In this document: piece after piece, positions 9,639 to 18,403 of the stretch
Numbering within the stretch: the stretch's first letter is position 1
How the letters are laid out: the number at the start of each line of letters is the position of its first letter
Assembly (NCBI RefSeq): GCF_002213425.1
Contig: NZ_NJGV01000007.1
Span: forward strand, 62,001 to 126,000
DNA length: 64,000 nt
From: Herbaspirillum aquaticum
GTDB lineage: Bacteria > Pseudomonadota > Gammaproteobacteria > Burkholderiales > Burkholderiaceae_D
Direction of reading: 5' to 3'
Position numbers and translations under genes: made by a program
Notes under the pieces: generated by a model
Seen by the model: only the letters and a program-made list of their open reading frames with translations
Told to the model about the DNA's origin: nothing
The model's database searches: none

Positions 9639-10794
9639 GCTTTGTCTCCTTGCCATGCGGGCCGTCGTCATGGCCGCGGGCCGCGAAGGCGGCGGGTGGC
9701 AGCGACAGGTTCTCTCCGCTTTGTACATCGAACACGTGCAACGCGTGCTGATCGAAGGCCAGGTGCAGGCGCTGTCCCGCCTGCGGCAGGTGCTGCGCGC
9801 TCACCAGGGCAGTCAGCGTCTGTGCGCCCCAGCGGGTGGTGAGCAGGGCATCGGCACCCAGGATCTCCACCAGTTCCACATCGACCGCGCAGGTCAGGCT
9901 GTGGGCGGCGTCCTGCTCGCCGGCCAGGCGGACATAGTCAGGACGCACCGCCAACTTTACCGACATTCCCGGAACCAAGCGTGAAAACCTTTCATCTTGC
10001 AGGATCCAGCGCTGGTCTTCGCAGCGCACGGAGAGCGTTGCGCCATCCCGTTCGACCACGCCATCGAGGAAGTTCATGGCGGGCGTGCCGATGAATCCCG
10101 CCGCAAAGAGCGTGCGCGGATAACGATAGAGTTCGGCTGGCGAGCCCGCCTGCACGATCTGCCCACCTTGCATGAGGATGACGCGGTCAGCCAGGGTCAT
10201 GGCTTCCAGCTGGTCGTGGGTAACGTAGACGGTGGTGGTCCGCAGGCGCTGGTGCAGGCGCTTGATGTCGCCGCGCAATTGCGCGCGCAGCTTGGCATCG
10301 AGGTTGGAGAGCGGTTCATCGAACAGGAACACCGACGGCGTCTTGATGATGGCGCGCGCAATCGCGGCGCGCTGCTGCTGGCCGCCGGACATGGCGCGCG
10401 GCTTGCGTTCGAGCAGGGTATCGAGATTCAACATCGCCGCCACCTCCCGCACGCGGCGGTCGATTTCGTCGGCCGGGCGCTTCAGGCGGCGCAGGCCGAA
10501 GGCGATATTGTCATACACGTTCATGTGCGGATAGAGCGCGTAGTTCTGGAACACCATGGCCACGTTGCGATCCCGCGCGGGCAGGTCGTTGACGACCTTG
10601 CCGCCGATGGAGAGGGTGCCGCCGCTGATCTCTTCGAGGCCGGCGATCATGCGCAGCATGGTCGATTTGCCGCAGCCCGAGGGGCCCAGCAGGACCACGA
10701 ATTCGCCGTCACCGATGGTGAGGTCCAGCGGATGCAATACCGGCGGGCCACCGGCGTAGTGCTTGGACAAGCCCTGGCAGTGGATGTCGGCCAT
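9574..10794 (-). CDS. Polyol/sugar ABC transporter ATP-binding protein (MalK/UgpC/SmoK type)
   Basis: 406 residues. Walker A is GPSGCGKST, the signature is MSGGQQQRAAIARA, Walker B is SVFLFDEPLSNLD, and the switch is YVTHDQLEA. A C-terminal TOBE regulatory domain follows (about 240-375), typical of MalK-like CUT1 importers. The last 25 residues are unusually Gly/His-rich and overlap the araC-type gene in another frame, so the ancestral end may have been shorter. ATG 10794 follows the dehydrogenase stop by 2 bases, with GGAAGG upstream. Confidence 0.92.
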   Translation of the reverse strand: MADIHCQGLSKHYAGGPPVLHPLDLTIGDGEFVVLLGPSGCGKSTMLRMIAGLEEISGGTLSIGGKVVNDLPARDRNVAMVFQNYALYPHMNVYDNIAFGLRRLKRPADEIDRRVREVAAMLNLDTLLERKPRAMSGGQQQRAAIARAIIKTPSVFLFDEPLSNLDAKLRAQLRGDIKRLHQRLRTTTVYVTHDQLEAMTLADRVILMQGGQIVQAGSPAELYRYPRTLFAAGFIGTPAMNFLDGVVERDGATLSVRCEDQRWILQDERFSRLVPGMSVKLAVRPDYVRLAGEQDAAHSLTCAVDVELVEILGADALLTTRWGAQTLTALVSAQHLPQAGQRLHLAFDQHALHVFDVQSGENLSLPPAAFAARGHDDGPHGKETKHESGSGAGPYPPGRIVQGVGA

Positions 10795-10796
10795 GG

Positions 10797-11834
10797 TCAG
10801 CCTTCCATCTCGATCTGGATCTTCACATCCTGCGGCAGGCCGCGCGCGGCTTCTTCGAAGGCCTCAATCCCCTGCGAGAAGGGGAAGCTGCGTGAAATGA
10901 AAGGCTTCACATCGATCATTCCCGAGCTCAGCAGCGCCAGTGCGCGCGGGAAAATGTTGGCATAGCGGAAGACCGATTCCAGCCGCACTTCCTTGGTCTG
11001 CATGGTCACCACGTCCAGCGCCACCGGTTCCGGCGGCATGCCCACCAGCACCGCGCAGCCACCGGGACAGACCAGGTCCAGCAGCGTCTGGTAGACGCCG
11101 GCATGGCCCGAGGCCTCAAACACCACATCGGCCCCCCAGCCCTCGGTGACCTGCTGCACCACCGCGCTCAAGTGCTGCTGCGTCACGTCCACCGTGATGA
11201 CGGCGGGATTGCTGGCGAAATGGGCCAGCTTCTCCGCCACCACATCAGCCAGGATCACACGCGCCGCGCCCCCGGCCAGGGCGGCCAGTGCAGTCATGGC
11301 GCCGATGGTCCCGGCGCCGATCACCACAGCCGTATCGCCCGGCTTCATGCGCGCCTTGGTGGCGGCCTGCAGGCCGATGGACAAGGGTTCGACGATGGCC
11401 CCTTCGGCAAAGCTGACATTGTCCGGCAGTCGATAGGTGAACGCTGCCGGATGTACCACGCTGCCGGTGAGGCAACCGTGGATCGGCGGCGTGGCCCAGA
11501 AGCGCACCGAGGGATCGAGGTTGTACAGGCCGCGCAGCGTGGCCGGTGAGTCCAGGCGCGGGATGCCCGGCTCCATGCAGACGCGGTCGCCGACCTTGAG
11601 TTGCGTGACGGCGCTGCCGACTTCGATGATGGTGCCCGAGGCCTCGTGCCCCAGCACCATGGGTGCTTCCACCTTGAAGGGACCGATGCGGCCGTGGGTG
11701 TAGTAGTGCAGGTCGCTGCCGCAGATGCCGACGGTGTGGATGCGGATGCGCACATCCTGGGCACCCAGTTCCTGCGGCAGGTCGATGTCGCGCAGGGCCA
11801 GTTCACGCGTGGCTTCGAGTACGAGGGCTTGCAT
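10797..11834 (-). CDS. Zinc-dependent polyol (xylitol/sorbitol-type) dehydrogenase
   Basis: 345 residues of the medium-chain dehydrogenase family. It has the catalytic-zinc [14 protein letters not shown] and GHEASGTI segments, an EP pair in [10 protein letters not shown], and the NAD-binding [11 protein letters not shown]ossmann motif. The structural-zinc Cys cluster is not evident, as in sorbitol/xylitol dehydrogenases. The product is expected to be a ketose such as D-xylulose, the substrate of XylB in the same operon. The start ATG 11834 has AAGGAGATCCC in front. The exact polyol (xylitol, arabitol or sorbitol) cannot be told from sequence alone. Confidence 0.88.
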   Translation of the reverse strand: MQALVLEATRELALRDIDLPQELGAQDVRIRIHTVGICGSDLHYYTHGRIGPFKVEAPMVLGHEASGTIIEVGSAVTQLKVGDRVCMEPGIPRLDSPATLRGLYNLDPSVRFWATPPIHGCLTGSVVHPAAFTYRLPDNVSFAEGAIVEPLSIGLQAATKARMKPGDTAVVIGAGTIGAMTALAALAGGAARVILADVVAEKLAHFASNPAVITVDVTQQHLSAVVQQVTEGWGADVVFEASGHAGVYQTLLDLVCPGGCAVLVGMPPEPVALDVVTMQTKEVRLESVFRYANIFPRALALLSSGMIDVKPFISRSFPFSQGIEAFEEAARGLPQDVKIQIEMEG

Positions 11835-11843
11835 GGGATCTCC

Positions 11844-12656
11844 TTATTTTCCGGTGAGGATGGAATTCAACAGCCGGCTCAAGACGCCGACAAAGATCAG
11901 GGGCGGCAGCGCCAGCAGGACGGTGGACGCGTTGATCACGCCCCACGGCACTTCCTGCCCCATGGAAGTAAAGGCCGAGGCCACCACCGGCAGCGTGGCG
12001 CTGTTGGAGGAGGTCAGCGCCAGGGCGATCATCAGTTCGTTCCACACCAGCACGAAGCTGAAGATGATCCCGCCCAGCAAGGTGCCGGCGCAGTTGGGCA
12101 GGGCGATCTTCCAGAACACCGCGTAGGGGCCGTAGCCATCGAGGGTGGCGGCTTCCTCGATCTCGCGCGGCATGCGCTGGAACACGGGGATCGACAGCCA
12201 GGTAATGGTGGAGAGCGTGGTCAGCAGGTAAGTCACGATCATGGAGAAGCGCGTGTCATACAGCCCCAGGTCGACCCAGATCGCAATGAGCGGAATGGCC
12301 ACCGCCACCGGCGGCAGGAAGCGCAGCGAGAGCAGGAAGAACTGGATGTCGCGCTTGCCGGGCACGTGGTAGCGCGCAATCACGTAGGCTGCCGGCACGC
12401 CCATGAGCGTCCCCAGCAGTACGGCGCTACCGACGATGACGGCACTGTTGGTCAGGCCCACCAGTACCTCCGGACTGCCGATGACCTGGCGATAGTTCTC
12501 CAGCGTCGGCGTGAAGAGGAAACGCGGCGTGGGCGTGACGATGTCCAGCAAGGTCTTCAAGGAATTGAGCAGCGCCCACAGCAGCGGAAACACCGCCACC
12601 AGTACCAGCAGGATGCCCACGCCCCAGACGGCGCAGCGTGTGATCAGTCTTCCCAT
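11844..12656 (-). CDS. Polyol/sugar ABC transporter permease (second, MalG-like)
   Basis: 270 residues from ATG 12656 (MGRLITRCAVWGVG). There are six hydrophobic segments. The cytoplasmic loop PREIEEAATLDGYGPYAVFWKIALP is the EAA motif that docks on the ATPase. The start overlaps the first permease gene by 13 bases. A longer open frame upstream to 13022 is the antisense-like extension and has no permease character. It forms the membrane channel with the gene at 12644-13522. Confidence 0.92.
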   Translation of the reverse strand: MGRLITRCAVWGVGILLVLVAVFPLLWALLNSLKTLLDIVTPTPRFLFTPTLENYRQVIGSPEVLVGLTNSAVIVGSAVLLGTLMGVPAAYVIARYHVPGKRDIQFFLLSLRFLPPVAVAIPLIAIWVDLGLYDTRFSMIVTYLLTTLSTITWLSIPVFQRMPREIEEAATLDGYGPYAVFWKIALPNCAGTLLGGIIFSFVLVWNELMIALALTSSNSATLPVVASAFTSMGQEVPWGVINASTVLLALPPLIFVGVLSRLLNSILTGK

Positions 12657-13522
12657 TTGCTCACCCGTTTCCAGATCAGGGTAAAGATCAGTGTGGTAGC
12701 CACCATCATCAGCACCGCCATGGTGGAGGCATACGAGACCTTGCCGGAGAGCCCGATGCCTTGCGCATAGGCATACATGTCCAGCGTTTCGGTGGCCACA
12801 CCGGGCCCGCCCTTGGTCATCACGTAGATCAGGTCGAAGGAGCGCAGCGACTCCACCATCTTGATGAAGACCAGGCTGATGAGCGGGGCCTTCAACATCG
12901 GCAGGGCGATGTAGGCATACACCTGCCAGGTGCGGGCATGATCCAGCCGCGCCGCTTCCAGCGGTTCGGGCGGCAGGGTTTCCAGCAGCTTCAAGACGAT
13001 CACTGCGAAGAACAATCCCCACTGCCAGATATCCACGGCCGCCACCGCATAGAGCGCCAGCAGCGGGTCCGACAGGAAGGCCGTGTCATGGATGCCCACC
13101 AGCCCCAGCAGCCAGCCCAGGATGCCGGTCAGCGGCGAATACATGAACTTCCAGATGAAGGCGGCCGACACGCGCGGCAGCAGCACCGGCGTGATCAGCA
13201 AGACGCACATGGCTTGCCGCCATTTTCCATGGACGTTTTCAAACAGGTAGATGGCGATGAGGATGCCGGCCACCACAGCGCCCAGCACGGTGACCACTTC
13301 CCAGATCGCCGAGACTTCGATGGCGTTGAGGAAGCGCCGGTCCGACATCAGCCGCTCGATATTGCGCAACCAGACGTAGTCGCTGTCGGGATAGCGCAGC
13401 ACGCGGTTCTTCAGTGCCAGGTTGATCGCCGCCACCGTCGGCACCAGCCCCAGTACCAGCATCACCAGGAGCGACGGGCCGAGGAACAGGTAGGGCAGCG
13501 AGGTCTTTCCACGATTGAACAT
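12644..13522 (-). CDS. Polyol/sugar ABC transporter permease (first, MalF-like)
   Basis: 292 residues. It has an N-terminal membrane segment (SLPYLFLGPSLLVMLVLGLVP), five further hydrophobic segments, and the EAA loop LPPEPLEAARLDHARTWQVYAYIALP. The typical downstream MTKGGPGVATETLDMYAY stretch of CUT1 permeases is present. GGAG lies upstream of ATG 13522. It follows the binding-protein gene after a 77-base gap that holds a strong stem-loop. Confidence 0.92.
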   Translation of the reverse strand: MFNRGKTSLPYLFLGPSLLVMLVLGLVPTVAAINLALKNRVLRYPDSDYVWLRNIERLMSDRRFLNAIEVSAIWEVVTVLGAVVAGILIAIYLFENVHGKWRQAMCVLLITPVLLPRVSAAFIWKFMYSPLTGILGWLLGLVGIHDTAFLSDPLLALYAVAAVDIWQWGLFFAVIVLKLLETLPPEPLEAARLDHARTWQVYAYIALPMLKAPLISLVFIKMVESLRSFDLIYVMTKGGPGVATETLDMYAYAQGIGLSGKVSYASTMAVLMMVATTLIFTLIWKRVSKWED

Positions 13523-13537
13523 GCAGGACTCCGGAGT

Positions 13538-13567
13538 CCGCCCCGTTCCGGCACGGGAACGGGGCGG
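13538..13567 (-). other. Intercistronic stem-loop after the binding-protein gene
   Basis: A perfect 12-bp stem (13538-13549 with 13556-13567) with a 6-base loop lies between the solute-binding protein gene and the first permease gene. There is no U-run. Such stems commonly protect the 3' end of the binding-protein mRNA so that it is made in excess of the membrane parts. That role is inferred. Confidence 0.6.
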
Positions 13568-13599
13568 CTACATCGTTTGACGCGGTTGAATGAAGGAAA

Positions 13600-14871
13600 T
13601 TATTTACGCGGGTGTTCCATCGCGTCCTGCGCATACTGGGCGGCTTCGTCCAGGGCGCGGGGAATATCCTTCTGGGTGCCGGTGAAGACTTCTTCCAGCG
13701 CCACGCCCAGGTTGTCGCCGATGTCCGGCCACTGCGGGCTGGGCCAGATGGTCAGCTTGGAGACCGGTGTGGTGTCCTTCAGGCCCGCCAGGATCTGCGG
13801 CTTGACGTTCTTCTGGAAGTAATCGCTCTGGATGGTGCTGGTGCGGTTGTAGTCGCTGAAGACCTTCTCGCGCAGGCGTGCCTGTTCCTGCTCCTTGCCG
13901 GTGGCAAAGGCGATGAACTTGCCGGCCGCCTGGCGCGTGCACTCGTCCTTGGCCCCGATGGCGGAGATGGCCAGGCCGTGGCCGTAGGCGGCCGAGGGCA
14001 GCGGTGCCGGCGGGCGGGCGTAGCCGACCTTGTCGGCCACACTGGATTTGCTGCTGTCCTCCATCCAGTCGGCAAAGGGCGTGGACTCGATCATGAAGGC
14101 CACCTTGCCCGAGCGGAAGGCTTCCAGCGCATTGCTCCAGTCATAGGTGGCCGCGCCCGGGGGACCGTACTTGAACAGTTCCGCATAGAGCTGCGTGGCC
14201 TTGACGGCGGCCGGTGAATTGAAGGCCGGCTGGTTGTTCTTGTCGGTCCACTGGCCGCCCTGGGCCAGCATGAAGGGCGCCCAGCGCCACACGTTCATGC
14301 CCGAGCCGCGCTGGCCGCGCGCCACCCAGCCATAGACGCCGGGCGGCGAATGCAGTTTCTTGATGTCGGCCACCAGTTCGTCCAGCGTGCGCGGGACCGG
14401 CAGGCCCGCTTTTTCCAGCAGGTCGCGGCGATAGAAGAGGAAATCGGAACCGCCGATCAGCGGGGCGAAATACGCCACGTCCTTGTAGCTGGCCACCGCC
14501 CGGCGACCGGGCAGGAAGTCGTCATAGTCGGCCTCCTTGGGGAAATACTTCAGCAGCGGTACGATCCAGCCCGCCGAGGCGAACTCGGCCACGTTGGCCT
14601 CATCGACGTAATACACCTGGTAGGAACCGGCCTTGGTGGAAGCATCCAGGCGCGACTTGGCGCGCCGGTCGTTCTCGCCGAAGTAGCTGATCTCCACGCG
14701 GGTGCCGGTGCGCTTCTGGTAATCGGCCAGCGATTTTTCCATCACCGTCAGGCCCAGGCTCTTCTGCGCCAGCACCTTCAGCACGGGGACATTGCAGGAC
14801 TGCGCCGATGCCACCAAGGGCAGGGCAGCGCCAAGGACGGCGCACGCGGCGCCCAAGCAGATCTTGTTCAC
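13600..14871 (-). CDS. Polyol/sugar ABC transporter substrate-binding protein
   Basis: 423 residues with a cleavable signal peptide (hydrophobic core AACAVLGAALPLVASAQ, cleavage after ASA). The mature part is a family-1 extracellular solute-binding protein (VEISYFGENDRRAKSRLDASTKAGSYQVYYVDEANVAEFASAGW). The start is GTG 14871 with AGGAGA six bases upstream; there is no better ATG. It is the first gene of the seven-gene operon running down to xylB. The 208 bases upstream, to the next gene at 15080, should hold the operon promoter. Confidence 0.9.
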   Translation of the reverse strand: MNKICLGAACAVLGAALPLVASAQSCNVPVLKVLAQKSLGLTVMEKSLADYQKRTGTRVEISYFGENDRRAKSRLDASTKAGSYQVYYVDEANVAEFASAGWIVPLLKYFPKEADYDDFLPGRRAVASYKDVAYFAPLIGGSDFLFYRRDLLEKAGLPVPRTLDELVADIKKLHSPPGVYGWVARGQRGSGMNVWRWAPFMLAQGGQWTDKNNQPAFNSPAAVKATQLYAELFKYGPPGAATYDWSNALEAFRSGKVAFMIESTPFADWMEDSSKSSVADKVGYARPPAPLPSAAYGHGLAISAIGAKDECTRQAAGKFIAFATGKEQEQARLREKVFSDYNRTSTIQSDYFQKNVKPQILAGLKDTTPVSKLTIWPSPQWPDIGDNLGVALEEVFTGTQKDIPRALDEAAQYAQDAMEHPRK

Positions 14872-15079
14872 GGGTTGTCTCCTGGTATTTTTTATCGTTC
14901 AGGTCGGACGCAGATGCGGGGGGAGTCGCAAGCACCCTTTGCCTTCACAGGCAGGAGCAAGAGTACGAGGGCAGGGCGCGCCGCTCCACGCCAAAAGCGT
15001 GCAGCGGGCTGATACTTTTTGATCGTTTGTTGTGGCGGCGGCGCGTTTTTGTATTACCGCCGCATGGGAAAGAGGGGTG

Positions 15080-16459
15080 TCAGCTCGCCAGCGCCGGCAG
15101 GCTCACCGTGGCCACCAGGCCGCTGCCCCGGGCCGGCGCGTCGAGCCGGATTGCGCCCTGGGAGGCCTGCACGATCTCGCGCACGATGGCCAGTCCCAGG
15201 CCGGAGCCCGGCTGATCCGGCGCGGCATTGCGATAGAACCGTTCGAAGACGCGCTCGCGCACCTCGGCCGGGATGCCGGGGCCATTGTCGGTCACGGTGA
15301 TGATGACCTGGTTGCGCTTCTTCTCCAGTCCCACGGTGACCTTGCCGCCCTCGGGCGTATAGCGCAGGGCATTGTCGATCAGGTTCATCAGCAAGCCCAT
15401 CAGCTGCGCCTCGTTGCCGTTGACCATGGCGCTCTCCAGCGTGGTCTCCAGCCCCAGGTCGATGCCCTTCTTGAGCGCCAGTCCGGCCAGTTCCTCCAGC
15501 ACCATGGCGGCCACCGCCAGCAGGTCCACCGGCGCGCGCGGGAAGGCGCTGCTGTTGGAGGCTTCGGCCTGGGAGAGCAGCAGCAGCTTGTTGGTCAGGT
15601 CGGTCATGCTGCGGCTGCCCTCCTGCAAGGAGGCCAGCACCTGCTTGACCCGCGCCGGATCGTCCAGCTGGCGGGCGAACTGGATCTGCGAATCGATCAC
15701 GGCAAGGGGCGTGCGCAACTGGTGCGCGGCATCGGCCACGAAGCGCTTCTGCACCGTCACTTGCGCATTGAGGCGGAAGATGTACTGGTTGATGGCCTCC
15801 ACGATGGGCCGCAATTCCTGCTGCAAGCCGCCGGCACGCAGCGGCGTGAGCGAATCCGGCTCGCGCGTGGCCAGTTCGTCCTTGAGCGCCAGCAGCGGGC
15901 GCAACTCCATCGTCAGGCCCAGCACCACCAGGCTGATGGCCAGCAGCAGCAGCACGATCTGGCGCCGCAGCGAGGCGTGCCACTGGTCGTCGATCATCTC
16001 CTGCCGTCCCTGCATGGTCTGGCCCACCGAAACGGCCACCATGCGCAGCGTGCCTTCATCGAACAGCGCGCGGATGTAGCTGACCACGCGCAGCGGCTTG
16101 CCCTCGAAGGTGGTCGTGGTATAGACCGGATAGAGCGCCGCAAAGTCAGGCTCGGCAGGGAAATCGGGGCGTCCGGCCAGGAGTGTCTCGTCATCCATGC
16201 GCACCTGGTAATACACCGCATCCTGCGCCGGGGAAGCGAACAGTTCCAGCGCCGCAGGGGGAATCGAGACCACCGGCGCGCCATCGTTCCAGCCGACCTG
16301 GCCAGCCATCATGCGGGCCGAGGCCAGCAGTGCCCGGTCCTGCACCAGGGTGGCGCTGGAGACGGCATTGTCATACGCGTCGCCGGTGGACAGGCCCACG
16401 TAGACCGCCATCGGGATCAGCAGCCACCACAGCAGCCGCAGGCGCAGGCTGTCAATCAT
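15080..16459 (-). CDS. Sensor histidine kinase, TctE-like
   Basis: 459 residues. It has a membrane segment near residues 8-24, a periplasmic sensor of about 140 residues, and a second membrane segment (IVLLLLAISLVVLGLTMEL). A short linker leads to the H-box RFVADAAHQLRTPLAV (His near residue 245) and an ATPase domain with DNALRYTPEGG, TDNGPGIP and GSGLGLAIVREI. The AHQLRTPL H-box is typical of the TctE/QseC group. Its start overlaps the response-regulator stop by 8 bases. The signal is unknown. The divergent ABC importer at 17282 is the obvious candidate target, as tctDE sits beside tricarboxylate uptake genes elsewhere. Confidence 0.9.
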   Translation of the reverse strand: MIDSLRLRLLWWLLIPMAVYVGLSTGDAYDNAVSSATLVQDRALLASARMMAGQVGWNDGAPVVSIPPAALELFASPAQDAVYYQVRMDDETLLAGRPDFPAEPDFAALYPVYTTTTFEGKPLRVVSYIRALFDEGTLRMVAVSVGQTMQGRQEMIDDQWHASLRRQIVLLLLAISLVVLGLTMELRPLLALKDELATREPDSLTPLRAGGLQQELRPIVEAINQYIFRLNAQVTVQKRFVADAAHQLRTPLAVIDSQIQFARQLDDPARVKQVLASLQEGSRSMTDLTNKLLLLSQAEASNSSAFPRAPVDLLAVAAMVLEELAGLALKKGIDLGLETTLESAMVNGNEAQLMGLLMNLIDNALRYTPEGGKVTVGLEKKRNQVIITVTDNGPGIPAEVRERVFERFYRNAAPDQPGSGLGLAIVREIVQASQGAIRLDAPARGSGLVATVSLPALAS

Positions 16460-17123
16460 CTTTCTGCTTGAGCAGATAGCCCAGGCCGCGCAGGGTCATG
16501 ATGGCCGCGCTCGACTGTTCCAGCTTCTTGCGCAGGCGCGAGATGTAGATCTCGATGGCGTCCGCGCTCGGTTCTTCGGAAAGGCTGAAGACCCCCTTCA
16601 TGAGCGCAGTCTTGGAGACCGTCTTGCCTTGTTTCAACATCAGCACTTCCAGCACGTCATGCTCGCGCGCCGGGAGCGCCAGCGTCACGCCGGCCACGGC
16701 GAACTGGCGCGTGTTGCTGTCATAGACCAGGTCGCCGCAATGGATCTCGGCGGCCTTGTCGGGCGTCTGGCGGCGCACCAGCACCTTGATGCGGGCCACC
16801 AGTTCACGGATCTCGAAGGGTTTGACCAGGTAGTCGTCGGCGCCGGCGCCGAGGCATTCGACCTTTTCATCGATGGAGCCGCTGGCGGTGAGGATCATTA
16901 CCGGCACGCCGTTGTGGCGTTCGCGCAGGCGGCGCAGCACGTTCTTGCCGTGCAGCTTGGGCAGCATCAGGTCCAGCAGCACGACGTCGTAGTTCTCGTC
17001 GCGCAGGACCTGGTCGGCGATCTCGCCATCGGCGGCGATATCGACCTTGAACTTGTGTTCCTTGAGGATCTGCTCCAGCCAGTGGGCGAGCTGGGGATTG
17101 TCTTCGATCAGGAGCAATTTCAT
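16452..17123 (-). CDS. Response regulator, TctD/OmpR-like
   Basis: 223 residues from ATG 17123 (MKLLLIEDN); an upstream GTG/TTG extension adds nothing domain-like. The receiver domain has the acidic pair ED near residue 8, the phospho-acceptor in YDVVLLDLMLP, and a Lys in DDYLVKPFE. A winged-helix output domain follows (ALPAREHDVLEVLMLKQGKTVSKTALM ... DAIEIYISRLRKKLE). It is the partner of the overlapping kinase gene and is transcribed divergently from the importer at 17282. Confidence 0.92.
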   Translation of the reverse strand: MKLLLIEDNPQLAHWLEQILKEHKFKVDIAADGEIADQVLRDENYDVVLLDLMLPKLHGKNVLRRLRERHNGVPVMILTASGSIDEKVECLGAGADDYLVKPFEIRELVARIKVLVRRQTPDKAAEIHCGDLVYDSNTRQFAVAGVTLALPAREHDVLEVLMLKQGKTVSKTALMKGVFSLSEEPSADAIEIYISRLRKKLEQSSAAIMTLRGLGYLLKQKDD

Positions 17124-17281
17124 GCGATGGTCTCGTGTTTCTGGAGGTTCTTTTTTGTTGCGCTGCAAAGCAGAAAGCCGGAATTTGGAAAGCTGGATGA
17201 AGGTTTCGGCTTCTTAGAATAGGCCCGCAGTCTACAAGAGATGGCGACAGACCATCCAACCAAAATATGGAGACAATCATA

Positions 17282-18337
17282 ATGCGTCACGACCTGCGCG
17301 TGTTCCCGCCCCTCGGAACACAGCCCCTGCGCCGCCGCCTGCTGGCCCTGGGCGCCACCGCCATCGCTGCCTGCGCCCTGGGCCTGGCCGCCCCGCAAGC
17401 CCATGCAGCCGACAAGATCATCATCATGGTCGGCGGCATCAACAAGCTCATCTATCTGCCGCCCAAGCTGGCCGAAAGCCTGGGCTACTTCAAGGAAGAA
17501 GGCCTGGATGTGGAGCTGCAGTCGCAGCCGGCCGGGGTCGATGCCGAGAATGAACTGCTGGCCGGGGCCGTGCAGGCCGTGGTCGGCTACTACGATCACT
17601 CCATCGACCTGCAGAGCAAGGGCAAGGAAGTCACGTCCATCACCCAGCTGCTGCTGGTGCCGGGCGGCATGGAGATGGTGCGCGCCGACCTGGCCGGCAC
17701 CGTGCGCAGCATGGCCGACCTCAAGGGCAAGACCCTGGGCGTGACCGGGCTGGGTTCGTCCTCCAGCTTCCTGGCGCAATACCTGGCCAGCCGCGCCGGC
17801 CTCAAGGCGGGCGATTACTCCATCCTGCCGGTCGGTGCCGGCAATACCCTGATCGCCGCCATGAAGCAGAAGCGCGTGGATGTGGCCTGGACCACCGAGC
17901 CCACGACTTCCATCCTGCTGGCCTCGGGTGCGGCCAAGGTGCTGGTCGACATGAGCAGCGTGGAAGGCACCAAGGCCGCGCTGGGCGGACTGTATCCGGC
18001 TTCCAGCCTCTACGTGCATCGCTCCTGGATGATGAGCCACAAGGCCGAAGCGCAGAAGCTGGCGCGCGCCTTCGTCAAGACCCTGAAATACATCCAGACC
18101 CATTCGGCCGAAGACGTGGCCGAGAAGATGCCCAAGGACTATTACGGCGGCAACAAGGCCATCTACGTGCAGGCGCTCAAGGCTTCGCTGCCCATGTATT
18201 CGCCCGATGGCAAGATGCCCGCCGGCGGGCCGGAACAGGTATTGAAGGTGATGGCCGGATTCAACCCCAACATCAAGGGCAAGAACATCGACCTTGCCAA
18301 GACCTACACCAACGAGTTTGTCGACGCGGTAAAGTGA
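17282..18337 (+). CDS. ABC transporter substrate-binding protein 1 (NMT1/SsuA-like)
   Basis: 351 residues from ATG 17282, nine bases after GGAG. The signal peptide contains PLRRRLLALGATAIAACALG and ends at QAHA; the arginine cluster hints at, but does not prove, Tat export. The mature domain (IMVGGINKLIYLPPKLAESLGYFKEEGLDVELQ) is of the NMT1/SsuA type that binds nitrate, sulfonates, taurine, pyrimidine precursors or related small molecules. The ligand cannot be told from sequence. It is followed by a close paralogue, an ATPase and a permease, all on the plus strand. Confidence 0.88.
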   Translation: MRHDLRVFPPLGTQPLRRRLLALGATAIAACALGLAAPQAHAADKIIIMVGGINKLIYLPPKLAESLGYFKEEGLDVELQSQPAGVDAENELLAGAVQAVVGYYDHSIDLQSKGKEVTSITQLLLVPGGMEMVRADLAGTVRSMADLKGKTLGVTGLGSSSSFLAQYLASRAGLKAGDYSILPVGAGNTLIAAMKQKRVDVAWTTEPTTSILLASGAAKVLVDMSSVEGTKAALGGLYPASSLYVHRSWMMSHKAEAQKLARAFVKTLKYIQTHSAEDVAEKMPKDYYGGNKAIYVQALKASLPMYSPDGKMPAGGPEQVLKVMAGFNPNIKGKNIDLAKTYTNEFVDAVK

Positions 18338-18403
18338 ATTTTGCCGCTGATATGAAGGCACCGTAGAATCCACGGGCTTTCGCATCGATTTCCAGGAGCT
18401 GAC

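Noticed and set aside
12657..13022. N-terminal extension of the second permease
   Set aside because: The extension overlaps the first permease gene and has no membrane character; the ATG at 12656 gives a normal-length permease.
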